A stretch of 64,000 bases of DNA from Struthio camelus (Eukaryota > Chordata > Aves > Struthioniformes > Struthionidae): assembly GCF_040807025.1 (NCBI RefSeq), contig NC_090945.1, positions 38,371,088-38,435,087 on the forward strand, in the 5' to 3' direction. The first letter of the stretch is position 1. The number at the start of each line of letters is the position of its first letter. The position numbers and the translations under genes were made by a program. Below the pieces are notes generated by a model. It was not told the DNA's origin. It worked only from the letters and a program-made list of their open reading frames with translations, and made no database searches. Below, one piece after another: positions 10,874 through 24,981 of the stretch.

Positions 10874-12847
10874 CATAACGGAGAGATGATTTCATGCTGA
10901 GCTAAGGCTGTACTCTCTTGTATGCAAAATCTAAATGGGCAAACAGCCAGACACACTCTTAGTTAAAGAGCCTGAACACAGAATGCGGAAAAGACTGTAG
11001 ACTATGAAAAGCATAAGTAGTAATGAAAAAAAAAAAATGTGCAGAATATATACTTCACTATATTGTTCACAATAATATATATAGAAACAATATATTAACT
11101 GTGAAATAAAGCTCCTGAACAAACAAATATATACAACTTCCTTACATCTTTAAGAAATAGCAAGAGAACACCAGAGAGGCTATATGTGTAAAGGGTTTGG
11201 AGAGAGAAATTTTCTGCAACAGATGAATGAGTCTTAAACTCTTTGAAAGAGGGTATGAAACAGCAGAGAGCTCTGGCTTGTTTGATGGCCTGGCCAGCTC
11301 CCTCCTTTTGCCTGCACAACTATCTAAGTTCCACTGTCTCAGAAAGTAAATCCAACATAACACAGCCATCTAACATTTTACTTTTCAGAATTATCAAAAA
11401 ATAGCTAATTGATATGTAAGCATACTTCCTTGCACTGAATCAGTCTTCTCAAAGTTGATTCTTAAATTATTGCTAAAAAAAACAGCTAAGCTTTCAATAC
11501 ATAACTAAATTTTAATACAGTCAGACTACACATCTGTTTGTGCAAGACAGAAATTAGCACAGGATAAGAATTTAGGCATTTTTTTTAATTATTTTTCAAG
11601 TGAAGATGACAGCAATATGAAGGAAATCCTTCAAACTTAATTAAAAATAATACAACTTAAGAATTTATACTGTCATGAACTATTTTTAAGCTATGTATTT
11701 CATCAGAATCCTAAAAACTGCTTGACATACATATATCAAGAGCCCTTTCATATACCAGTATGATAGGCAAATAGATACAAGACAGTTTCTAACTGAAGGT
11801 TTACTATGGGTAATAAAAAACTTTAAATAAACGATTCAAGTTGAAGCAGTAAATTGCTTTTAAAAGACGCATCTCCTGCACTCTGAAAAAATCAGAGAGG
11901 ATTCTAATCTAAAGGTGCCAAATTTTCTTTGGATGTTTGGACTCTCATCTCAAAAACGATAAAAAAACAAAGTAAAACAAAACCGCACTCTTACAAGTTC
12001 ACTGACCCTACAACAGGGCACTTTCAAAGCAGTTACAGGAAGGAATTCCCAGTTTCAGTAGCGTGATCCAAGACACAATGCAACAGAAGTGGTTTTCAGC
12101 TTCACCAGCCTTTCTCAAAACCTTGCTAGTTTTCGTTTTTTATTTGGCCAAGCAGATACATGGGTAATCAAACTCAAACTCATTCTTCCCCCTCCCACAA
12201 AAGAGGAGCTACAAACAAGGGTTTCCATTCCAGAACTGCATAATTTGTACAGCCTAGTACAGGGCAAACACTGGTCGTACTTCCTGAGACACCATCTCGT
12301 GTCCGACTTCCTTTGCAGATAACAACTTTTCTGATTTAGAAAAATGACATAAAACAACACTCCTCCCCCCAAAAACCTACATTGATACTCTTCCAAATTT
12401 CACCTATGGTGATAAAAGGAAAAGCAGTCCTAACATTCATGGTACCAGGATGTGTTTTCTTGGGCTCTTGAGGACGTTGGTGGGCTTGCCACCTTCCCAT
12501 GAGCGGCACAGGCATGCGGCCAGAACCGTACCTTCCAGGGGCACAAAAGCATCGTAATGCGAGCAGTTTGGGGATCCGCTTTTTATTTATATACTCTGAG
12601 GAAAAAAATCCATACCGCTGCCATTCTGATTTCCTAACAACATTCACTGTGGCTAATGCAGTGACATAGCTAATCAACTGAACTTACAAACATTCACAGT
12701 AGAGGTACGTGATCATCACTAGCCCTCCAAATTAGAGGGTCCCTTTGCCCACAGGTGTGTTCATCACACTGCCTTATCAGTAAACTCTACACTCTGCTCA
12801 TATATTCAGTATTTACCTTGCAGCTACATGGACTCTCTCTTAGAAGG

Positions 12848-12871
12848 AAAAAAAAAAAAAAAAAAAAAAAA
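12848..12871. repeat. A24 homopolymer
   Basis: There are 24 uninterrupted A following AGAAGG, with no recognisable retroposon body upstream. Confidence 0.9.
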
Positions 12872-13870
12872 GAGGGTGCCTACTTGTTCTTGACTGTTTT
12901 AAAGAACCACTGCATCACTTACCAGACTCGGGCAGAGTTTGTTCTTTATACCCAAGAGATACCAACTGCATTTCTTTGCCTTTGCTACAACATTTCTTCT
13001 AGCTGAGGCATTATTTGGCATTTACTGCAAGCTGATGCTATAACGAGGAAAGTTGTTCCTGCATATGATTAAAGTATTCTGCATATTTATTTTTATGTAC
13101 TCAGGCAATGAAGAAGTGGATCACTTACAGGTTAAAACCCAGAAAACTAAATCTAGTCTTTACTCATACCAAGCAAGTGAGCCTATGCTCTTTGAAACTG
13201 ATGCTGCACGCTAGATATTTTGCTCCCATTTCCATTTGAGCTCCTCTTCAGCCTAAGTTACCCACTTCGCAAGTGGTGGATCTCAGTCCATGATTTTGTC
13301 AAATACAAATACACTGACAGTGTGAAATGCTTTATCCTGCTCACTGAAAAACACTCAGGAACAAAGGCTACGCTAGACAGAACTCTTAAGTCCACTGAGC
13401 AAATACATGGATATAAGGTGTACAGATGAGAAAGAAGCAGTCTAGACAAGACAGTGAAAGAGTGGAAAGAATTTAACATTTCCTTTAGAGTTAAGATATT
13501 TTGCACTCTAAAATTTAATCCCTCCAATCCACAGGAGCTGCAGTAAAATTTTTGAGAATATTCTGTATTTGCTCTTACTTAAGGGCCATGCATAGGCTAG
13601 TCTCCCTACTCTTCTGGCTGTGCAATACCCCCACATAGCCTTTCTCACTCCATGGTTTCAATTAGCTTTACTCTAGACAGGCAAGGAAGCAAGCAGCAAA
13701 AAAATAAAAAAGGAGAAATTACTAACATCTCTTTGACCAGGGCTGGGCCTCCCAGCCACAGGTCCTGCCTCGCCAGCTAACTTCCCTATACTCTCCACAA
13801 GGGGCAGCTTCCTCCTCCCATCATATTCAGCTCTTCACCTGGGCTGACTCCCTATTTAAAGTAAAATTAT

Positions 13871-13897
13871 GCACCTTGAACCTTTAACCTTGAACCT
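13871..13897 (-). promoter_or_regulatory. Four nuclear-receptor half-site-like hexamers in DR1 spacing
   Basis: Read on the minus strand, the hexamers are AGGTTC, AGGTTA, AGGTTC and AGGTGC, each separated by a single A. DR1 elements (two AGGTCA-like half-sites one base apart) bind HNF4, RXR or PPAR-type receptors. Here three overlapping DR1-like pairs occur. The sites are imperfect and equally fit a 14-bp tandem duplication. Function is inference. Confidence 0.35.
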
Positions 13898-14986
13898 TGG
13901 CACTTGCCAAGATGGAAGAAAATCCTTTCTGTAGTCTCTCATCTATATGAGAGAGAAAATGTTTAGCCTGGACAGTGTGTATAGTCTGATGAGGGTAACC
14001 ACAGTGGGGCTGTGAGGATGTCTGCTTAGAGAGCAGGAGATGATCCAGTGACAGATTTCTGGATGCCTTTTCTAGTGGACTGAAGGACAACAGATTTTTA
14101 ATTTGGCTTGAGAACTAAATCACTTAGCTTAAGTAGTGCTGCTGATGGACATGTAGTTTCTAGCATTAGACAGGAAGCCTACATTTGAGTCATAAACACA
14201 ACTGTCAGCAGCCACTGACACCAACTTATGTATAGAGCTAGTACAGCTAGATATGCGCACATGTGCACAGGAGCTGTTCCTCTCTTCCAGTCCTCCCAAA
14301 CGCACTTACAGTTTTACTGAGTGGTCTCTTACCCCTTCTCTTCTCACCCTTCCCTAAAAACCATCTGTACAAGACACTTTACCACACAGCACAGGAAACC
14401 AGCCAGAGAATATAAACCAGCTAAATTCAAGAAGTCAGTAATCCTTTGAGTAAATAATAAAATAAATTCACATTACTGTAATTTACTATTCATTTTCAGT
14501 GCGCTAGAGTTTTACCTCATAAGCATTAAAAGTTGTGGAAGATACCCCATTTGTCTGTTTTTAACAGTTGTGGATTTGCCTCCTCTGGAGCTCAGGGAAG
14601 CAGTTTGGGATTGTGGAATAGGTGTATTAGCTCACTGCCAAATCATAACTGAGTATTGAAATAGTTAATGTTTTCCTCAGAGGTAAACCTCACTGCAAGC
14701 ACTGACTATTTCTCTCTTCCAAAGCTACTGTTTCAAGCTGTCTGCTGATTTAAGAAGGTAACGCTATCAATTTATGCTTGGTACTCCTTTCTAAAGGTGA
14801 CTTAATTAGAAGCATTACTCCTTTTCTAACAAGAACAACAACAACAAAAATTCCTAAAACCTGTAACAAGAGAATCGATGTTTTACAGAAAGAGGGATGC
14901 TATTATAAAACTGTAGCCTGTAATATCACAGAGAAAGCAAGTGGCTATTCCCTTTGCTGCAAATTTCGGGGCCTCCCATTTCCATT

Positions 14987-16493
14987 ACAGAATCACAGAA
15001 TGGTTGAGGTTGGAAGGGACCTCTGGAGATCATCTAGTCCAACCTCCCTGTTCAAGCAGGGTCCTCTAGAGCATATTTCCCAGGATCACATCCAGACGGC
15101 TTTTGAATACCTCCAGGAAAGGAGACGCCACCACCTCTCTGGGCAACCTGTGCCAGTGCTCTGTCACCCTCACAGCAAAGAAGTCTTTCCTCAGGTTCAG
15201 ACAGAACTGCCCGTGTTTCAGTTTCTGCCCATTGCCTCTTGTCCCGTTGCTGGGCACCACGGAGAACGGTCTGGCCCCATCCTCTTGACGCCTTCCCTTC
15301 AGATACTTGTACACATTCATGAGATCCCCTCTCAAGTCTTCTCTTCTCCAGGCTCAACAGGCCCAGCTCTCTCAGCCTTTCCTCACAGGACAGATGCTCC
15401 AGTCCCCTCAGCATCTTCGTAGCCCTCCGCTAGACTCGCTCCAGCAGTGCCATGTCTCTCTTGCACTGGGGAGCCCAGAATTGGACACAGTACTCCAGGT
15501 GAGGCCTCCCCAGGGCTGAGTAGAGGGGCAGGATCACCTCCCTCCACCTGCTGGCAACACTCTGCCTAATGCACCCCAGCATACCATTGGCCTTCTTGGC
15601 CACGAGGGCACACTGCTGGCTCATGGTTAACTTGTTGCCCACCAGGACTCCCAGGTCCTTCTCTGCAATTCTACTTTCCAGCAGGTCAGCCCCCCAGCCT
15701 GTACTGGTGCCTGCCTGGGGTCATTCCTCCCTAGGTGCAGGACCCTGCACTTGCCTTTGTTGATCTTCAGGAGGTTCCTCTCCGCCCAGCTCTCCAGCCT
15801 GTCCAGGTCCCTCTGAATGGCAGCACAGTCTTCTGGTGTGTCAGCCACTCCCAGCTTAGTATCATCAGCAAATTTGCTGAGGGTGCACTCTGTCCCTTCC
15901 TCCAGGTCATCGATGAATACACTGAACAAGACTGGACCCAGGACGGGCCCCTGGGGGACACCACTAGCCACAGGCCTCCAACTTGACTCTGCGCCATTCA
16001 CCACAACCCCTCTGAGCTCGGCCATCCAGCCAGTTCTCAATCCAACTCACCGTCCGCTCATCTAGCCCACACTTCCTGAGCTTACCTAGGAGGATGTGAT
16101 GGGAGACAGTGTCCAAAGCCTTGCTGAAGTCCAGGTAGACAACATCCACTGCTCTCCCTTCATCTACCCAGCCAGTCATTCCATCACAGAAGGCTATCAG
16201 ATTGGTCAAGCATGATCTCCCTTTGGTGAATCCATGCTGACTACTCCTGATCACCTTCTTGTCCTCCACATGCTTAGTGATGACCTCCAGGAGGAGCTGT
16301 TTCATCACCTTTCCAGGCATGGAGGTGAGGCTGACAGGCCTGTAGTTTCCTGGCTCCTCCTTCTTGCCCTTCTGGAAGACTGGGGTGACACTGGCTTTCT
16401 TCCTGTCCTCAGGCACCTCTCCTGATCTCCAGGACCCTTCAAAGATGATGGAGAGTGGCCTAACAATAACATCTGCCAGCTCCCTCAGCACTC
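14987..16493 (-). mobile_element. CR1 LINE, 5'-truncated, with decayed reverse transcriptase
   Basis: This is a non-LTR retrotransposon fragment of about 1.5 kb on the minus strand. Its 3' end is at 14,987 with the CR1 octamer tail. The 5' part (16,491-15,964) translates to the start of the RT domain, including GNYRPVSLTS, QHGFTKGRSCLTNL and DFSKALDTVSH. A one-base G insertion near 16,018 shifts into a second frame (16,040-15,627) holding [14 protein letters not shown] and the catalytic FADD near 15,861-15,872. A six-G run near 15,691-15,696 (five in the sister copy) gives another shift. A TAG replaces the usual Gln codon of the LERVQRRATK block near 15,432, and a further +1 shift occurs near 15,340. 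ORF1, the endonuclease and the 5' end are missing. The 3' 790 bp is almost identical to the copy at 43,235-44,026. Confidence 0.95.
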
Positions 16494-16499
16494 GATGGA

Positions 16500-19400
16500 G
16501 CTACTACTGATGGAGCTGAGGGTGAGAACAGCATCCCTTTCAGAACATTCACAATGTCTCCAGTGGAAAAAACGATAGTTTTTCTACAAAAGTAGTGCAG
16601 AATACTAACCAGAGACCTCCTGCCACACCCTTAGCATAACATGCCTTTGACTTGGTGAGGCTGAAACATTCGTCTTCAACAGAGACTGTGATCCCGCTTT
16701 GTATAAGGGTGCCACAAATAACTTATCCTGGAAGTTTCACCTCCCTGAGCGCTGGTCACCTTGTCTCCTGGGGCAAATGGAGAAGGAACAGGCTTAACCT
16801 TACATAAACTTACATTCATGTGTCATGAAAGCCTAATGCCTGCAAAAAGCATCAAGCCTGGCGTGTATGAGCAGACTGACTGCACTGCCCATTCATAGAC
16901 AAGTCCAGCCAAAATCACAAGGAAGGGAGCACGCTCCTTCTCTGGCTACTGGAAAAGGTACTGTGCTCATCCAGCTAGATACATGGGCATCATCCCTGGG
17001 GAGAACAAACTAAAGAGGAGAAAGGCTCTTTCGTAATACAGTCAACCACTCAATACTGAAATTAACACGTGTCCAAGTCAAATCACACCCTAACACAAGA
17101 GTACAGGTGAACTGCATCTTTTTTGTTCACTGATGTCAAGTATTATTAAGAATTATAAAGTTCTTTTAAAAGTGTAACTTATTTACTCTCATCCATAATC
17201 TAGGCTTCATAGGGCTGCAGATATAGGTCCATTTTATGAAATCTAGTCTCTCAGCAATGTTCTTTGAAAATGCCACAAGAAAATAAGAAATCTAAGATTT
17301 GTCCATGGCTGAATAGACAGGAAAGCAGTCCTTCACTTCCTAGTTTACAGATGTGAATATTCCAGATAAGAAACCTTGAAAGCTAATTTCAAAGTTAAAA
17401 GACAAGTAAAAGAAAAGCCTTACAAAGAGCAGTGTTCCTCCTGTATTTCAGGTTAAAATCAAGAACCACAATAAACTTATTCCAATCCTTCCCAATCTTC
17501 AGGCTGCTGCAAACAAGTGGATTGGCCTTTAGTACATTTAAGACACAGAAGACTCAAAGATGACTGGCTATTTCAAATAAAAGCTTATACACGTTAACAG
17601 TACTGTCATATGACAACAAACATTTTTGCCCCTTTCCTCTACTCATGCCTCATCCTGTAGACTTTACTAAGGCAAAGTATTTACTAGAATATTTCAGAAG
17701 GTAATATTTAGATCCTAAGTCCTTAATGACAGTCACTGCCAAATGTGTTTTCATTACCCCTTTTGGAGGCCATGGTCCAGATCTCACTACACAATCTCAC
17801 CCATGGCTACAGTTCATGCAATCTGTATGAGTGAGTCATGTGGGAAAATGCTAGCTTAACACTAGAAGGTTATGAAAGTTTAAAAAGCTATTTTTTAATT
17901 TAGATAGAAGCTCATAATAACACACAACTATGTTCCATATCCCTTACTTTCTGGTGAAAAGTTAGGTCTTTTTAGTAGCTGAAGCTGGCAATAACATCAG
18001 AAAATATTAATGGATGTTGACATAGCAGAATGAAAAAAGTATCTTCTTGTTCACTTTTTTCATATGAGATCATCAATGTGGTGAAAGGGAAACAGAAGAA
18101 TGGAAACACTTTCCTCCAGGTAAGGAAAAGTGAAGGTAATCCAAAGCTATCAGTCAGAGAAAGTGAGCATTCTGCACTAAGACTAAAAGAACTTCAATTT
18201 TGAAAGTAAAACAAATAAAAATACAAAGTCTAATCTAACTCAAGGCATCAAACAGAAATTACACCCTTTCATCAACATCCTCCAACAGACAGAGTCAAAA
18301 AATTCCACATACGTATAGATGTCTTACAAAATTGCTATATGGGAATGCACATTATATCAGTTCTTGAGCTGGGCTGAGTAGCAAGGAACAACTTGCAAGG
18401 CCATACCACATGTATGGCTACTATACCCCAAATTTTGTAATACATCCTATAATACTTTCATCCATGTCTTCTTAACCACATAATAGCCATAAAAGCCATT
18501 CTTCCAATTTCTTCACTTCTTCAAAAATCAGAAACTGATAGAAAAAGAACTGAAGAAATAGCTAATTAATTTAAAAAAAAAATCAAACACATTTGTTAAT
18601 TTACTTTGTTATCAATTTATCTTCAGGAGAGAAGAAAAAGGACAACTAGTTTCTCCTCACCTCTTTATCCCGTATGATGTGTTTTCCACACAATAAAATC
18701 AAGGTCTTGTCTTATTATATGCTAACTTAATCTAGACAACAGGAGTTAACAACAACAGTACAGATTCTTCAGTGCTGGCTTTAAGTGTGTCCCAGAATAC
18801 AAAAGTGAAATACCCTTCATCATTAAAGACATTGATTAAGCAGACACTAGCACGGGCATATTAGCTCACACTACAATCGCATCTTAATTTTTGCTGAACT
18901 AGATTAACTCAGTGTCAGCGTTCACTGCAGGAAACAAGCTCGCCTGAGGCTGCTGCAGTTCTACAAACACCGGCTGGCCACAGTACCACTTACCTAGCTT
19001 CAAAAACATACTTCATTGCCCTCTCAGGTGTTTCTACCCCATGCCATCCCTTGCCTCGTGCTGGCACTGGAATTTCTACAATGCATATAGACTGCAGACA
19101 CATTTTAGATTTTTTCTATGTAAATCAGTTTTAACCTGGAATAGATCCACAAACCAGTTCACTGCATGAGTGCACAAGATCTTCTTCCAGCAGAAGTCAA
19201 GAGTTAGGAGCAAAAGAACTTGTTTCAGAAGCACTGCCTACCTAAAAGGTATTCATAAAACTGTGGCCCAACATTACAGTTTCATTCTTAGCAGCAGTGA
19301 AGTTTACACCCCATTACACAGTCTTCGGTCCCTAACTTCAGCCCCACGCTCGCCATACACAGAGGTATACAGAGGGTATAAGTGTTCATTTAGACATACG

Positions 19401-22400
19401 AGGAAGAACAGGAAAATTGATCTGGCTGAAAAATAACCCAGGAAAAAAGGCAGCCACATTTCATAAGATCACCAGTTTAGATCACTGCGCCATTTTACAT
19501 ATGACCTTGTCAACGTAAGATGAACGTGGATGACTAGGCAGAGGGAAAAGGAGAACAGGGCAGATGGAGGAGGCCAGGGGGATATTGCTGCTTGAGCCAG
19601 CAGGATTGCCATAGGAATTCATGTACAACCTACCCATGGATGCCATGTGCAACACTGATGAAATCATTTGTTACTCCATCCCTCACTTCCCCGTCTATAA
19701 AATGGAGCAAACAATACTTACTTATGCTTACAGCTCTCTGGTAAGAGAAAGAAGTTAGAGACTGCAAATCTTTTACTTACTAAATTAATTAGGAGGGAAT
19801 AGAAAAGGAGGGATACAATTCTTCTTAAAGATAGGGCAAGAAAAGCAGCTGATGGGAGAAAAAAGTAGTTTTCTTTCTTTTTCCTGTAACTGAAGTAGAA
19901 GGAAAATAAACGTTAAGGTTTGGCCATTATGGAGCCAGCTTGCCACAGAAAAAGTAGTGTTCAAAACCGAGAACAGAATTGCAACAACAGATGCTCCCTG
20001 TCTTGCTCAGTGGAAGAGCTGGATGCCTCCTAATACGCCACTCAAGCAAAGACTTTCAAAGGACTCCACTTAACTAAGGCTGCCTTTGCATTTGACTGGC
20101 AAGCAGACCAGGAGGGGAGATTATTACAGGAGGGGAGAGCAGGGGGAGGAGCAAAAATGGACTTACAGCTAGTAACCTCACTCTGAAGGATAATTAGCCA
20201 TCAATACAACATCCTAAACACGTTTTGTTATTGCAGAAGCAAAAAATTTACTTCTAAATGACAGCCAGGCCTTGCATTTTAAGCCTCATCATTTTCTTCG
20301 ATGTTAACAAGCTCTGATTAATAATCAGGATATGAAAGACGGATTAAGTAGTGAGGTCAGAATGAGGTCACCTGTGCATAAGCTGGAAGCCAAGTTTTAC
20401 ATACCCGTATCTCTTCACACGCACTAAAGCAGATAGTCTAAACCAAGAAGAAAACCACACAATGTCATATAAAGTTTAGTAAGTTAAAATAATTAACAGG
20501 AAGCAGAAATATGTACACAAGAACCTGCTAAGTCATATCTACATACCTTTTAACAGTGTTTACTTTTATAATTAAGAGCATGTAGTCAATTTCTCTCCAG
20601 TTCTGAGCATTTTTTGTCCTAGAATATCCAGTTTACAAGTAACCTTCAGAATATATAGAACTTGTTTGTTTTCAAACTTCCAGGAATAATTTTTCCCTAA
20701 AGCAACGCTGAGATGAACCAATTAGTATACAAGTATATGCAAGAACCCTAAATGACAACTACTTCAGATTCTGGGTCGAAGAGGAGAAAAATTAGCAAAA
20801 AGGCACCCACACCACTGATCCCGAAGAACCAATACAGTTTATTGTTCCTGTTAACGTTATGACGTTGGCTGATCGAGATTTCACATGCAGATTTGAATAA
20901 AGACTCAAGAAAATCATTTTACTGGACCTATGACTTCTGTAAGAGTTAATATGCTCTGCAAACCCTTGACAATGATACTTCCTGATCTAAGAACAGCATA
21001 ACAGCAGATAGCACAAAAGGAACTTTTACCAATATAATTTTAAGTTGTTACTCGCACCACAGAAATGCTTGTTTTTATTAACGACTGTAGAATGGCTGAG
21101 GTGGTACACTCAGCGCATCCCAAACAACCCATTTCCGGCTCAGAGTTTCTTAAGTGTCATAGTAAACAATGTACCATGTATGGAGTTCTGCAGTATCTTG
21201 TTATACCAACTGAGTTTTTTCCAGTTGGAATGTGGTCCATCTTTTTCTTTCCTTTTGCACAGTCTCCATTCAAACACAAAACTCAGTTTATTTCAGATAC
21301 TGTAGTATCGTAAACCAGATGCTGAAGGACAAAGGTAAGGTGAAGTCTGGTTATGACAGGCAAAAAAAGTCCTGAGCAAACCAATCCACTTCAATTAAAT
21401 TAAACACATTACTTACTCAATGTAACTAATTTATCAGTTGCTATTTACACCCAAGGATTCATGCACTACAAAACATTATTTTTTTCCCCTTTTGTCACCT
21501 GGTATAATAAGCTTCCCTCTTCCTCCCCCCACCCACAACAAGCCTTCCCTTACTCTTATTCTTCGACCATCACAGCTACTGTGATATTATGACATGTTGT
21601 ATCCACTGTTCAGGATGCCGACAACATGCTACATCTCACGCATTCCATGATATGTAAACTATAAATAAATGAATCTAAACCTCTTTGGCACTAAGCTTAC
21701 AAACTGGCAGAAGAGAAAGCATATACAATCTGGCACAAATGTTCATTTCTCAATGAATAAGATTGAAATCAGCAGGACACCATTAAGAGTTTTCCCAGGT
21801 TGTTTCTTGGAGCTTTTTAAATTGAGACATTTTCAATGTTTCAGTTTTACATGAACACTATAGCTCTAGATTTCATCCGCCAGGATTGGCTTTATTAAAA
21901 GGCACAGATAATATTTATTTGTTTTCTATGGTGTATTTACTCAGTCAATAACTTTTCCTATAAAGGACTGCAACTGTCCTCTCTGTATTATTCTAGTACC
22001 TAGAAATGATACCTGCTTCCATAGACCTGGTCACTGTGATCCAGTTTCCAGACCCCTAAGGATCTGACTTCGAGTTTTCCTGACTTCACTGGGCAGCCAG
22101 TCTTCTGGCACAAAGCTCCTAAGAGCTGGCGTACAGAATTATCTTGAATGCAGCAGAGACCTTTCAGAGCAGCTATTTCCAACCATTTTAAACACTCATT
22201 CTAGGACCATCTCTGCCTATTAGGCTAAGCTAAAAAAAGTGGTAGCATCTTAGGAGTATGTCCCATGAGACGAAATTCTTTTAGGAATTCTTCATGTCAT
22301 CTTCAGTATTTCAAAATGCTATTTTATTGGCTGCTCCCTTCTTGCAGGTAATTTCTATTCTTATCCACAAGTTTTTCTACTCAATATTTGATCCTGGGCT

Positions 22401-24635
22401 ATTTAATATAAATGACTCTTCATGTCAATCAGCCACATGTTGAATCCATTGGCCAAATATCAGTTCCAGCAAGGAGCAGAAAACTTTGTATTAACTGTGT
22501 ACAAACAATGCCTATAACTACTAAAAAGGGGGCGGGGGCACCAAACTGTTTTCAGTTGTAAGATTCTATTTTATTCTAGTATTTTACACAAGCAAAAAAG
22601 CTCAACTAAATTTAAGGAATCATTTCCCTTAAACTTTTCCCAAAAGAATCATTCTCCAAAGTTTATATCCAGCTAAATATTTCATCATTCTCCAGTAGCT
22701 GGCAATTCACCATGTACTTCAAAACTTCAGTTGTTAAAGAGACCACTGCAAGTCATGTCATTAAATATTTATATATTTTGCACATAGAAACTGAATTATA
22801 AAAGTGGCATTCTGACCCAAACTAAATTGGTGCCTGTTTACCTTAAAAATCCTTGACTGTAAATTGCAACAGTTGAGGAACTGCTTCATAAGCAGCTCAG
22901 TCCACAATGCAGACTATGTTCTGTAATATCATTGGTTGTCCCAATTTAGACCACTCCACCAAGCAGTCTAAAGCAGAGCTTAATCCATAAACTGCCCTGT
23001 AAAAGGACTTCCCTCACCCTCCCTGCAAGCAGATGGCAGTGGCCCTTTTCAAGATGACTAGATGTTTTCATTTGTGTTGGAGCAGTAATGACCACTCTTC
23101 AGCTCTATCCCACTGAAGGCAAGTCACCCTCCTACTGCTCTTTCAAGGAAAAGACAAGAAACAGAAAAGCAACCTTCGTTGCAGAGACGGAATAAAACAC
23201 ATTAAAGAACAAAGAACTGACCATCATATTAAATCAATAGCTGCAATGTTCTCTTAGCAGAACAGACTTTGGCAGCTAAAAAAAATTTTTCATGATGACC
23301 AGCCTGAGGACATAGGGGAGTAAATGTGCACTAAATGCCTCCTTGGAAATGTGTTGTGGTTTCCAGATGACAAAAGAAAAAAGTATATGAAGTTACTAAT
23401 TCGTGTTCTCTCATGTGTAAGTTAAGGAACAGAATTATAAATTCAACTTGTAATTTCTATCTATCTAATATGTTATAAAACATCTGGGATCATTCTGTGA
23501 GTAATAGCTAAAGAAAGTACACTTTTATTTAGATATTCAAAACACATCTACCTCAAGACTTGTCCCAATAGTAAAGGTTACACAAAAAGCTAAAAAGAAT
23601 TTTAAAATAGAGTTCCAAAGAAACAAACATTTCTGATGAATCAGGAGTTGCTAAGACTACTAAAAGCAAGCAACAATAAAAAAGCATTATTTTGGAATGA
23701 CTGTCCCAGAAGATCCTGTTTCAAACTCTGACTTCTTTTTCACTGAGAATACTGAAAAAAAAATTGGTGTTAAATTCTTGAAATAAAGTTACTTTACAAG
23801 CGAAATGTGAGACAATGGTGCAGAAACAATTTTGCTGGGCAACTTCACCTTTGCACATCTTAGCAGAAGTTTAAACATGTCAAATCATCATAAAGCCCAT
23901 ACAATGCCCATAATCTGCATAAACAATAACACAGGCTCACAAGAGGTTCAAATATGGATCAGATTTAACTGACAGATGAAAGCACACCGGCTGCAACAGG
24001 TTCTGTTTTATCTCTGTATTCCTAAAGCGCAGGAGACTCCTGGCCAGATCCACTAAGCACCTTGTAGAAGCTCATTCAGCAGCGACCAAAAACTAACAAA
24101 CCAGAAGGCTCCCGGGAGGGCAATGAAGAGTTTTCTGAGCTCCTGCCTGGCAGCAGAACGGACAGATGGGCACTGTCTGTGCTCCCTTCCATAGCTTAGA
24201 TCTCCTGTACGACCAAAATTCCAAAGTTTTTTTGAGTTCAACCTGTCCTGTATCACGTACCATAGAGTGAGTAAGAATTCTGTACAGATTCTAAAATTAC
24301 TAAAGACTAATTTCAACAGCAGAGGGAACAAAGAACATTCCATCATCATTTTACCCTAATTTGGCTTTACTGAAGGCAACTTTCTCTCCATGTATCAAAA
24401 GTTCCAAATATAAGTAAGATATCACTCCTGTGAAGACAAACTTCTTCCTGCATTAATTTACACCTAACCGAGCATTTGTAAGGTATAAGCTATTTTAATT
24501 TATACATTTGTTCAAAAAGGTCCAATATATTAATTTTCAGATCTTAAAAGGAATGGACTAGAAATATTTTCACGTAACTTCTTTTATCCAGAGTCTTTTA
24601 CTGTCACAGAAGAGTAACAAAAAGTCTTTAACTTT
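16500..24635. other. AT-rich sequence without recognised genes
   Basis: Apart from a possible MIR relic near 19,665-19,780, I see no gene, repeat family or splice-bounded frame. Open frames are short and show no coding character. Confidence 0.45.
19665..19780 (+). mobile_element. Possible MIR-type SINE relic
   Basis: The sequence 'ccccgtctataaaatggagcaaacaatacttactta' region (about 19,690-19,725) resembles the MIR segment that reads 'ctcatctgtaaaatgggg' followed by 'aataatagtacctacctca'. It is highly diverged and short, so this is a by-eye assignment with uncertain limits. Confidence 0.4.
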
Positions 24636-24639
24636 GCAT

Positions 24640-24981
24640 AGCAAAGTGACAATCTATCCTGGAGAGAGTCCTTCTTGCAGATTCTTCTTGGAGGCACACA
24701 GTGATAGGACAAAGGCAATAGTCACAAATTGCAACAACAGAAATTCTGATTAGATGTACAAAAAAAAAAACCACAACATGGGCAGTCAAACACTGCAGCA
24801 GGATGCCCAGAGAGGCTATGGAGCTTCTATTCCTGGAGATATTCAACATCATCCTGAACAGTGCTCTAAATAACCTAACCTAAGTTGGTCCTACATTGGG
24901 TAGGGGGGAAGGCACGCGCGCTGGAATAGATGACCTCCAGAATTCCCTTCCAATCTAAACTACCCTAGTAGTCTATGAAAC
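24640..24981 (+). mobile_element. Old CR1 LINE 3' fragment
   Basis: The segment follows the CR1 C-terminal coding and 3' UTR order. It has 'cacacagtgataggacaaaggcaatag' near 24,695, then 'cactgcagcaggatgcccagagaggc' near 24,791, 'cctggagatattcaa' near 24,832, and a degraded 'gaatagatgacctccagaattcccttcc' tail near 24,926. It is clearly more diverged than the two young copies, with indels and no usable reading frame. Confidence 0.85.

Larger units (their letters stand above)
8420..14980. other. AT-rich sequence without recognised genes
   Basis: This stretch has homopolymer A-runs (10,853-10,873 and 12,848-12,871), a run of nuclear-receptor-like half-sites (13,871-13,897) and a pyrimidine-rich stretch near 9,115-9,175. 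A TATATAAATA sequence near 12,584-12,593 precedes a short minus-strand ATG frame and a GTACGG donor-like site, but the arrangement is weak. I see no repeat family. Confidence 0.45.

Noticed and set aside
12336..12677. 113-codon minus frame with a nearby TATATAAATA and a GTACGG donor-like site
   Set aside because: The TATA-like sequence lies inside AT-rich DNA. The short ATG frame before the donor has six codons, and no acceptor partner or conserved product is visible.
14778..15422. 214-codon plus-strand frame, and its counterpart at 43,590-44,108 minus (172 codons)
   Set aside because: These are antisense frames of CR1. The same translation appears at both CR1 copies, so it follows the repeat and is not a gene.
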